A stretch of DNA of 64,000 bases, taken from the NCBI RefSeq assembly GCF_020169335.1, contig NZ_JAIEZN010000001.1, positions 2,469,805 to 2,533,804 on the forward strand, given 5' to 3'. How positions within the stretch are numbered: position 1 is the first letter of the stretch; every line of letters begins with the position of its first letter. The position numbers were made by a program, and so were the translations under genes. Origin of the DNA: Devosia aquimaris (GTDB lineage Bacteria > Pseudomonadota > Alphaproteobacteria > Rhizobiales > Devosiaceae). The notes under the pieces were generated by a model, which was not told the DNA's origin, did not search any database, and saw only the letters and a program-made list of their open reading frames with translations. Positions 57,548 to 64,000 of the stretch are shown here, piece by piece.

Positions 57548-59260
57548 ATGGCCAGATCGACCACCACCGCTTCTCACCCCCGCCCCTGGATCGCCAACTA
57601 TCCCGATGGCGTCAGCTGGGATGTCGAGCTCGACCTGCGCCCGGTGCATGAACAGGTGCTGGCCGCCTGCGCCAAGAACCCCTTCGCCACCGCGCTCGAT
57701 TTCCTGGGCGGCACCACCTCCTTTGGCGATCTGGCCGAAAAGATCATCGCGCTTGCCGGTGCATTGCAGCGCCAGTTCGGCGTCACCAAGGGCACCCGTG
57801 TGGCGCTCATGCTGCCCAACACGCCCTTTTACCCCATTGCCTATTATGCCGTGCTGCGCGCCGGCGGCACGGTGGTCAACTGCAACCCGCTCTATACCGT
57901 GCATGAGCTCAGCCACATCACCGCCAGCGCCGGCGCCGACATCATGGTGACGCTCGATCTGCAGCAGATCTTTGAAAAGGCCGAGAAGCTCGTCCAGGCC
58001 GGCCATGTCAAATCGCTGATCGTCTGCCACTTCCCCGATGCCCTGCCGCTGGTCAAGAAGCTGCTGTTCTCGGTGGCCAAGCGCAAGGACCTTGCCAATC
58101 TGCGCAAGTCGCCCGTGGCCGAGCACATCACCCATTTCCACGACATGGTGACCCGCGGCGACCCGCCCGCCGCCGTGGTCATCGATCCGGACAAGGACAT
58201 CGCCGTCCAGCAATATACCGGCGGCACGACCGGCCTGCCCAAGGGTGCCCTGCTCACCCATGCCAATATCGCGGCCAACATGAGCCAGATCGACAAATGG
58301 GGCGATGGCGTCTTCTATCCGCCCAGCAAGGTCGTGGCCGTGCTGCCGTTCTTCCACATCTTCGCCATGACGGTCTGCATGAACGTGCCGTTGTGCAACG
58401 GCGCCCAGGTGGTCATGCTGCCCCGCTTCGAGCTCAAGGCGCTGCTCAACCTTCTGGCCCGCACCCGCGCAAATGTCATGCCGGCCGTGCCGACCCTGCT
58501 CAATGCCATTGCCCGCAGCGACGCCGCCGATCCCCAGCAGCTGGCAAGCCTTGAGGTGGTCATCTCCGGCGGCGCCGCCCTTTCCAACGAGATCCGCGCC
58601 GCCTTCGGCGCCAAGTCCAAGGCGATCCTGGCCGAAGGCTATGGCCTCACCGAGGCCTCGCCTGTGGTCTGTTGCGCCGCCCTGCGCAAGGTCAGCAAGC
58701 CCATGTCCATCGGCATGCCGCTGCCGGGAACCGACCTGCGCTTCGTCAATGTCGAGACCAGCGCTGTGCTGGGCATCGGCGAGGATGGCGAACTTCAGGT
58801 CAAGGGTGCCCAGGTCATGGCTGGCTATTTCGATGACGAGCAGGCCACAAGCGACGCCTTCATGGATGGTTGGCTGCGCACCGGCGACGTCGGCCATGTC
58901 GACGAGGACGGCTATGTCTTCATCGTTGATCGCCTCAAGGATCTCATCATCTGTTCGGGCTTCAACGTCTATCCGCGCACCATCGAGGAAGCACTGATGG
59001 CCCATGCCGCCGTCGAGGAGGTCACCGTCATCGGCGTCCCCGATGACTATCGCGGCGAGGCCCCGATCGCTTTCGTCAAGCTCCAGGCCGGCCAGACCGT
59101 GACCGACAGCGCGCTCAAGACCTTCCTCACCGAGCGCCTGAACAAGATCGAAATGCCGCGCGAAATCATCTTCAAGGACGCCCTGCCCAAGACGCTGATC
59201 GGCAAGCTCTCCAAGAAGGAACTGCGCGAGGAATATGCCCAGTCAAAGGCCAGCAAGTGA
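57548..59260 (+). CDS. fadD: Long-chain fatty-acid-CoA ligase
   Basis: 570 residues. The AMP-binding motif YTGGTTGLPKG is at 223-233 and the downstream adenylation motifs (GYGLTEASPV, GWLRTGDVGHVDEDGY, DRLKDLIICSGFNVYP) are intact. FadD activates fatty acids to acyl-CoA, the entry to beta-oxidation. Its TGA overlaps the GTG of the MerR gene (GTGA), so the regulator is co-translated with it. Confidence 0.95.
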   Translation: MARSTTTASHPRPWIANYPDGVSWDVELDLRPVHEQVLAACAKNPFATALDFLGGTTSFGDLAEKIIALAGALQRQFGVTKGTRVALMLPNTPFYPIAYYAVLRAGGTVVNCNPLYTVHELSHITASAGADIMVTLDLQQIFEKAEKLVQAGHVKSLIVCHFPDALPLVKKLLFSVAKRKDLANLRKSPVAEHITHFHDMVTRGDPPAAVVIDPDKDIAVQQYTGGTTGLPKGALLTHANIAANMSQIDKWGDGVFYPPSKVVAVLPFFHIFAMTVCMNVPLCNGAQVVMLPRFELKALLNLLARTRANVMPAVPTLLNAIARSDAADPQQLASLEVVISGGAALSNEIRAAFGAKSKAILAEGYGLTEASPVVCCAALRKVSKPMSIGMPLPGTDLRFVNVETSAVLGIGEDGELQVKGAQVMAGYFDDEQATSDAFMDGWLRTGDVGHVDEDGYVFIVDRLKDLIICSGFNVYPRTIEEALMAHAAVEEVTVIGVPDDYRGEAPIAFVKLQAGQTVTDSALKTFLTERLNKIEMPREIIFKDALPKTLIGKLSKKELREEYAQSKASK

Positions 59261-59655
59261 CACGCCAGCAAACTGACAACCAGGACCTGTTCGCCATCGC
59301 CGACCTCGCCAAGGAGTTCGGCATTTCCACCCGCGCCATCCGCTTCTACGAGGCCAAGGGCCTGCTGTCGCCCGAGCGCGTCGGCGCCACCCGCGTGTTC
59401 CGGCGGCGCGACCGCGCGAGGCTGATCCTGATCCTGCGCGGCAAGCGCCTCGGCTTCTCGCTGCGCGACATCTCGGACTATCTCAGCCTCTATGACGCCG
59501 ACCGCAGCCAGCAGGTGCATCTGCTGGTCGACAAGGTCGAGGAGCGCCTGGCCTCGCTCGAACGCCAGCGCGATGACCTCGAGACCACCATCGCTGAACT
59601 CAAGGAAATCCGCGAGCTGGCCGTCGCGCCCCGCCCCCGCCAACGCGCCGGCTGA
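59257..59655 (+). CDS. MerR-family regulator of fatty-acid/acyl-CoA catabolism (LiuR-like)
   Basis: 132 residues from a GTG at 59257. The winged helix-turn-helix FAIADLAKEFGISTRAIRFYEAKGLLSP is followed by a coiled coil (about 75-120) that makes a dimer. There is no Cys-rich metal site, so it is not a metal sensor. Regulators of this type, such as LiuR, bind 16-bp palindromes in front of acyl-CoA and branched-chain amino-acid catabolic genes. The linked fadD-fadE region holds two such palindromes, so it likely represses the whole cluster. Confidence 0.87.
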   Translation: MTRQQTDNQDLFAIADLAKEFGISTRAIRFYEAKGLLSPERVGATRVFRRRDRARLILILRGKRLGFSLRDISDYLSLYDADRSQQVHLLVDKVEERLASLERQRDDLETTIAELKEIRELAVAPRPRQRAG

Positions 59656-59700
59656 CCGACCTAAATTACCTTACTCCCGATCGGATTTCGCGAATCCTTC

Positions 59701-59743
59701 GCCTCCCTCCCCCTTGAAGGGAGGGACCGAGGGAGGGGGGGCC
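59701..59743. repeat. GC-rich palindromic repeat, copy 3
   Basis: GCCTCCCTCCCCCTTGAAGG core followed by GAGGGAGGGGGGGCC; same family as 52551. Between the MerR gene and the UVR-motif gene. Apart from it, 59656-59856 holds only the CTAGAG-edged element near 59848. Confidence 0.8.
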
Positions 59744-59856
59744 GCAATGGTCCACAGCCCCGCCCCCTCTCTCAGGTGCCTGCACTGGGGCGCGTAAAGC
59801 GCAACCCGGATAAGAAGGGCGACGAGAGAACCAAATCAGTCTCAACGCAAAACACT

Positions 59857-60150
59857 CTAGCGCTTGCCCCGCGGCTTGCTGACATTGGTCATCAGGTCCG
59901 GCTTTTTCGGCTTCACCCAGCCCTTTGGCGGCTGGCGCACCGGCACCTGCGTGCCCAGCCCCATCGCCCCCGGCGGCGGCTGGCTCACCGTCACCGTATC
60001 GGGGTCGCCCGGCTGGAGCGCGCCCTCCCCGCGGATCGCGGCAATCTCGTTGCGCAAGGCCGTCGCCCGCTCAAAATCCATCGCCTCGGCCGCTTCGGTC
60101 ATCTCCCGCGTCAGCGTCGCCAGCTTTTCGTGAATGGATCGCGACGACAT
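59857..60150 (-). CDS. Small protein with a UvrB/UvrC (UVR) motif
   Basis: 97 residues. Residues 5-40 hold a UVR helical hairpin (LTREMTEAAEAMDFERATALRNEI), the interaction motif shared by UvrB and UvrC. The rest is Pro/Gly-rich and basic. A free UVR motif could bind UvrB or UvrC or a chaperone such as McsA-like partners. Its TAG stop lies on the edge of a CTAGAG-type repeat. Whether it acts in DNA repair is unknown, though a repair ligase pair is adjacent. Confidence 0.8.
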   Translation of the reverse strand: MSSRSIHEKLATLTREMTEAAEAMDFERATALRNEIAAIRGEGALQPGDPDTVTVSQPPPGAMGLGTQVPVRQPPKGWVKPKKPDLMTNVSKPRGKR

Positions 60151-60245
60151 CGTCTTCTCCTCAGTCCTGTGCGCCCGGCACGTTCATATGGATCACTGGG
60201 ACAAGCCCGATGATGACGCCAGTGGCAGCGACAGTCCACGGGACA

Positions 60246-60281
60246 GTCCCTCCCCCTTCAGGGGGAGGATAGGTGGGGGCA
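60246..60281. repeat. GC-rich palindromic repeat, copy 4
   Basis: TCCCTCCCCCTTCAGGGGG core, same family as 52551 with a more diverged tail. Confidence 0.75.
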
Positions 60282-60326
60282 GATGGGAGTCCAGATCTTG
60301 TCGACCACAACCCCATCCCCGCCCAC

Positions 60327-60358
60327 CGTCATTGCCCGGCTCGTCCGGGCAATCCATC
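60327..60358. repeat. Short palindromic repeat, copy A (TCATTGCCCG...CGGGCAAT type)
   Basis: CATTGCCCG (60330-60338) and CGGGCAATC (60346-60354) form arms. A second copy is at 63057. This is a common intergenic palindrome in related genomes. It overlaps the 3' end of the ligase gene. Confidence 0.8.
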
Positions 60359-61945
60359 TTCCCGTCCGGGCCAATCAACCCCCAGGAACGCCATCATGTC
60401 TTCCAGCGTCCCCGCCTCGCGCGCCGGCTTGTCCCAGCGGATGCGGTTGATGCGCGGAAAGCGCAGCGCCACGCCCGATTTATGCCGCGTACTCAGCTGC
60501 GCTGAGTCAAAGGCCACCTCGAACACCAGCTCCTTGCTCACCTCCCGCACCGGCCCGAAGCTGGCCGTGGTGTGGCTGCGGATCCAGCTGTCGAGCTGTT
60601 TCAGCTCCTCATCGGTGAAGCCGAAATAGGCCTTGCCGATCGGCACAATCTCGTTGCCCTTCCACACCCCGAATGTGTAGTCCGAATAAAACGAGCTGCG
60701 CTTGCCATGCCCACGCTGGGCATACATCAGCACCGCATCGACCACATTGGGGTCGCGCTTCCATTTGAACCAATAGCCCTTGGGCCGCCCGGGCACATAG
60801 GGCGAAGACCGCAGCTTGATCATCACCCCTTCGTGCCCATGCTCGTCCGCGCCCTGTCGGCGCAGCGCCGCCAAAGCGTCCCAATCCTGGAAGCTGAGCA
60901 CCGCCGACACATCGAGCCGGTCCTGCGGATTGGCCTTGAACCAGGCCTCGAGCCGCGCCCGCCGCGCGGTCCAGTCCAGCGTGCGGATATCCTCGCTGCC
61001 ATCAAACAGCATGTCATAGACCCGGATGAAGGCCGGGCTGTCGCGCAGATGGGCCGGAGTTGCCACCTTGCGGTTGAGCCGCTGCTGCAGGTCGTTGAAG
61101 CTGGCAGCCTCAAAATCCTGCCCCACCAGCAACTCGCCATCCAGCACGGCGCGCCCGCGAACATTGTCGACAATATCGGGAAAGGCAGCCGCGATGTCGT
61201 CGCCCGTGCGCGAGAACAGCGAGACGCGCTCACCGTCCAGCACCAGCTGCACGCGGATGCCATCCCATTTCCATTCGGCGGCAAAGTCCTTGGCATCGAG
61301 CCGCTCGAAATCCTTCTCCTCGATGGGATTGGATAGCATCAGCGGATGGAACCGCGCCGACTGGTCGATCTCGGGCCGGCCGGCGCGCCCGTCCAGCCAG
61401 GCAAACAGCGCCTCATAGGGGACGCTGAGGCCATGCCAGACCTCTTCGATGGCCTGCAGCTCCACCCCGCTCATTTCGGCCAGCGCTGTCTTGGCCAGCC
61501 GCGCCGACACACCGATCCGCAGCGCCCCGGTGGTCAGCTTCACCAGCGCCCAGCGCTCGTTGATTTCGGCCCGCGTCAACAGTCCGGCGATCACGCCGGG
61601 CATTTCGCGCCGCGATGTGGTGTTGAACAGCGCCACCAGTTCGCTCAGCGTCGGCAGTTCGCCGGTGCCACCATGATGCGGCCAGATCAGCGCAATGGTC
61701 TCGCCCAGATCGCCCACATAGTCATAGCTCATGGCAAACAGGGTCGGGTCCACCTCGGCCAGCACCACGTCCTTGAGCAGGGCCGGCTTCACATTGGCGA
61801 TATTGAGCGTGCCGGTCAGCACCGCCAGCGCATAGCCGCGATCAGGGTCCGGCACCTCGCGGAAATACTGCACCAGCGCCGCCAGCTTGCGCGTCCGCGA
61901 TGGCGTCAGCGCCAGCAGTTCCAGCAATTGGGCAAAGCGCTTCAT
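60329..61945 (-). CDS. ATP-dependent DNA ligase, cisplatin-damage-response type
   Basis: 538 residues. The adenylation motif is KWDG with Lys226. The ligase core is preceded by about 200 residues and ends in a C-terminal OB domain. The protein resembles the bacterial ATP-dependent ligase family linked to cisplatin damage response that is encoded beside an MBL exonuclease. Its ATG overlaps the exonuclease stop (ATGA). The last codons read into a palindromic repeat. Confidence 0.93.
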   Translation of the reverse strand: MKRFAQLLELLALTPSRTRKLAALVQYFREVPDPDRGYALAVLTGTLNIANVKPALLKDVVLAEVDPTLFAMSYDYVGDLGETIALIWPHHGGTGELPTLSELVALFNTTSRREMPGVIAGLLTRAEINERWALVKLTTGALRIGVSARLAKTALAEMSGVELQAIEEVWHGLSVPYEALFAWLDGRAGRPEIDQSARFHPLMLSNPIEEKDFERLDAKDFAAEWKWDGIRVQLVLDGERVSLFSRTGDDIAAAFPDIVDNVRGRAVLDGELLVGQDFEAASFNDLQQRLNRKVATPAHLRDSPAFIRVYDMLFDGSEDIRTLDWTARRARLEAWFKANPQDRLDVSAVLSFQDWDALAALRRQGADEHGHEGVMIKLRSSPYVPGRPKGYWFKWKRDPNVVDAVLMYAQRGHGKRSSFYSDYTFGVWKGNEIVPIGKAYFGFTDEELKQLDSWIRSHTTASFGPVREVSKELVFEVAFDSAQLSTRHKSGVALRFPRINRIRWDKPAREAGTLEDMMAFLGVDWPGREDGLPGRAGQ

Positions 61946-62949
61946 GCCGCTTCCCCCTCGCTGCCATCGCCCTCAAAGCCCTGGATGTTGAGCGGTTCGG
62001 CGCTGAGCCCCTGGCTGCGGCACCAATAGACCAAGGCGTCTTCGCGGCCGTGCGTCACCCACACCGTTTCAGCCCCGGTCTCGGTGATGGTCTGCTGCAA
62101 TTCGCCCCAGTCGCAATGGTCCGAGATCACCAGCGGCAATTCCACCAGCGCCTGGCGCGCGCGTTGCTTGACGCTCATCCAGCCCGAGGCCTGGCACACC
62201 ACAGGGTCCGGGAAGCGCCGGCTCCAGCGATCACGGATCGCCGAGGGCGGCGCGATCACAATCTGCCCCGCCAGCTCCGGCTTGGGCACGTCCAGCGCCG
62301 GGCGTAATTCGCCCAGCTCGACGCCCAGCTGGGTATAGAGATCGCAAAGCGCCAGCATGGCGCCATGGAGGTAGATCGGCGCGTCATAGCCGCCGTCGCG
62401 CAGCAGGGCGATCACCCGCTGCGTCTTGCCCAGGGCATAGCATCCCACCAGATGGCTGCGCTCGGGATTGTCCGCCACCGATTTGAGCAGGCGGCCGATT
62501 TCGAGCGTGGGATGGGGATGCTGGAACACCGGCAGGCCAAACGTCGCTTCGGTCACCAGGAGGTCACAGGGCACCAGCTCATAGGCCTGCGCCGTCCGCT
62601 CGGCCAGGCGCTTGTAGTCGCCCGTCACCACCACGCGCTGCCCGCCTTGCTCGATCAGCACCTGCGCCGACCCCAGGATGTGCCCGGCCGGAAAAAGCGT
62701 GATCGTCACATCGTCGATCTGCAGCGGCACGCCAAAATCCAGCGCCTGGAACTGCCCGGCACAATCGGCGCCATAGCGCGTTTTCATGATGGCGATGGTA
62801 TCAGGCGTCGCCAGCACCGCACCATGCCCCGCCCGCGCGTGGTCGGCATGGCCATGCGTGATGATGGCCCGCGCCCGCGGCACACCCGGATCGATATAGG
62901 CGTCGATGGCGCGGATATGCAGATTGCGGTCGAGGATGGGACTGGCCAT
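61942..62949 (-). CDS. Ligase-associated MBL-fold DNA exonuclease
   Basis: 335 residues. The metallo-beta-lactamase metal motif is HGHADH (32-37). Further beta-CASP-like features include a GDYKRLA and a C-terminal DHCDWGELQ region. Family members clean or open DNA ends and act with the adjacent ligase. The family's DEXH helicase and metallophosphoesterase partners are not in the window. Start codon 62949 gives MASPILDRNL. Confidence 0.92.
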   Translation of the reverse strand: MASPILDRNLHIRAIDAYIDPGVPRARAIITHGHADHARAGHGAVLATPDTIAIMKTRYGADCAGQFQALDFGVPLQIDDVTITLFPAGHILGSAQVLIEQGGQRVVVTGDYKRLAERTAQAYELVPCDLLVTEATFGLPVFQHPHPTLEIGRLLKSVADNPERSHLVGCYALGKTQRVIALLRDGGYDAPIYLHGAMLALCDLYTQLGVELGELRPALDVPKPELAGQIVIAPPSAIRDRWSRRFPDPVVCQASGWMSVKQRARQALVELPLVISDHCDWGELQQTITETGAETVWVTHGREDALVYWCRSQGLSAEPLNIQGFEGDGSEGEAA

Positions 62950-63056
62950 GGAGATCCTTCAACGCGTCGCGGCGGGCTGCAGTTCACTCTCCACCATTTG
63001 ATGGTCGGATCATGTCAGCAGGCGGTCCACCGCCATGCTATGCGCCAGTCTCTCCG

Positions 63057-63088
63057 TCATTGCCCGCCTTGTCCGGGCAATCCATGCC
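63057..63088. repeat. Short palindromic repeat, copy B
   Basis: CATTGCCCG (63059-63067) and CGGGCAATCC (63074-63083); same family as the copy at 60327. It lies between the exonuclease and the M16 peptidase genes, within a 156-bp gap that otherwise holds nothing recognisable. Confidence 0.8.
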
Positions 63089-63105
63089 CGGACCGATGCT
63101 GGGCC

Positions 63106-64000
63106 TCACATCACCTTGGTCACATTGAGCAGGCCCGGCCGCTTCTCATTGGCGCGGGAGATCGCCGCCTCCCCGCCCAGCACCACCACATGGCCATGCC
63201 GCGCGACGGCATCGACGGCCTCGGCCATGGCCTTGAAGTCGGCCGCCGTGGCACCGAGGATTTCGTCGCGCCGCTGCTGGCGCAGCGCATCGGTCGTCCC
63301 GGTCAGTTCGCGCCACATCGAGGAATAGCCCTTGGCATCGGGGAACTCGTAGCCGTCCACCCCGCCGATCACACCGATGATCGAGCGCGTCAGGTCATTG
63401 TCGCCAATCGGCGCATTGAGCGCCTTGGCCGCGCCGTCATAGGCATCGAGCGTCTTGAGCAGATTGGGGTCGCGATAGCTCAGGAAGCTGAAATTGCCCG
63501 AGGTCAGGTCAAACCGGCTGGAGCCGCCATAAGCGCCGCCCTGCACGCGGATCTTGTCCCAGAGATAAGTGGTGTTGAGGAACTTGAGCACAACGCTCGA
63601 CGCACCCGTCAGCGCGATTCCCAGCGCCTTGAGGTTGGCGCCCTTGCCCACATAATTGACCTGCGCGGGAATGATCAGCCCTTCGGACTGCGGCACCAGG
63701 CGGGCCTGCCAGTCCACCAGCCCATGGCTCCTGTTGGGCAGGCTGGCCACGAACTGGCCGACGCTGGCCTCCACGCGCTGCCACAGTGCCGCATCGGCCG
63801 TCGCATTGACCACCATGCGGCCGCTGTTGAACAACCGGTCGCGGATGGTCTTGAGCATGGCTTCCACGCTCGGCCAGTCGCTGTCGATCTGCTGCACCAG
63901 CTTGCGCAGGAACATCAGGTAGTTCACCCCGCCCATCTGCTCGGAGACCCAGCTCGCCTCGGTCAGCCCGGCCTTGAGCCGCGTGTCGACAATGGCATTG
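63106..64000 (-). CDS. M16 family metallopeptidase (presequence-protease-like), C-terminal part
   Basis: The gene runs off the window's right edge; about 298 codons of its C-terminal part are visible, with an upstream open frame to 64000. The piece contains the helix-rich non-catalytic M16C halves (SYRDPNLLKTLDAYDGAAKAL and YVGKGANLKALGIALTG) of PreP/Cym1 or insulinase-type enzymes. The HxxEH zinc motif would be in the missing part. Such enzymes degrade small peptides. Confidence 0.85.
   Translation of the reverse strand, partial: NAIVDTRLKAGLTEASWVSEQMGGVNYLMFLRKLVQQIDSDWPSVEAMLKTIRDRLFNSGRMVVNATADAALWQRVEASVGQFVASLPNRSHGLVDWQARLVPQSEGLIIPAQVNYVGKGANLKALGIALTGASSVVLKFLNTTYLWDKIRVQGGAYGGSSRFDLTSGNFSFLSYRDPNLLKTLDAYDGAAKALNAPIGDNDLTRSIIGVIGGVDGYEFPDAKGYSSMWRELTGTTDALRQQRRDEILGATAADFKAMAEAVDAVARHGHVVVLGGEAAISRANEKRPGLLNVTKVM

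Overview
The window looks like the chromosome of an alphaproteobacterium of the order Hyphomicrobiales, probably near Devosia. DNA is GC-rich. Protein families typical of that order are frequent: RcdA (DUF1465), TrcR (DUF1013), GapR (DUF2312), DUF1192, DUF1036, DUF882, an aa3 oxidase subunit IV next to a split pntAA/pntAB/pntB transhydrogenase, and a MerR regulator beside fatty-acid genes. The genus is inferred from protein character and gene order, not tested. I saw no rRNA, tRNA, CRISPR array, prophage or insertion sequence.

Layout. 1-5.7 kb: end of thiE, a Sel1-repeat protein, efp, an inositol-monophosphatase-family gene, a 2H phosphoesterase and a MotA/MotB-like pair. 5.8-14.1 kb: ABC exporter, rpmE, rcdA, a probable small RNA under a CtrA-type box, DUF1192, a quinone oxidoreductase, trcR, a CPA2 cation antiporter and a TauE exporter. 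14.1-21.5 kb: two divergent YdcH-like genes, purEK, hydrolases, rpsU, an MFS exporter, a FrnE-like DsbA protein, slyX and a LysE exporter. 21.5-27 kb: pntB-pntAB-pntAA with a histone-like tail, cytochrome oxidase subunit IV, and the peptidase PepF. 27-33 kb: a sigma-54 response regulator behind a second CtrA box, a P-loop kinase, and an accessory operon of flavin halogenase, APH-like kinase and DUF4037 protein. 33-45 kb: DapA-family lyase, L,D-transpeptidase, DUF882 peptidase, dxs, small secreted and rod-like proteins, gapR, DUF1036-pyk, rpmJ, receiver protein and HIT protein. 45-51 kb: complete oppABCDF operon. 51-60 kb: fatty-acid oxidation cluster (fadE-fadJ-fadI facing fadD-merR) with two 16-bp palindromes between them. 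60-64 kb: UVR-motif protein, ATP-dependent ligase with its partner exonuclease, and a truncated M16 peptidase.

Most of the window is core metabolism and envelope function. The parts most worth following are the halogenase/kinase/DUF4037 operon, the CtrA-box and small-RNA locus upstream of rcdA, the MerR-controlled fad divergon, the lysine/alanine-rich tail on PntAA, and a recurrent palindrome edge (CTAGAG) that supplies stop codons to several genes.
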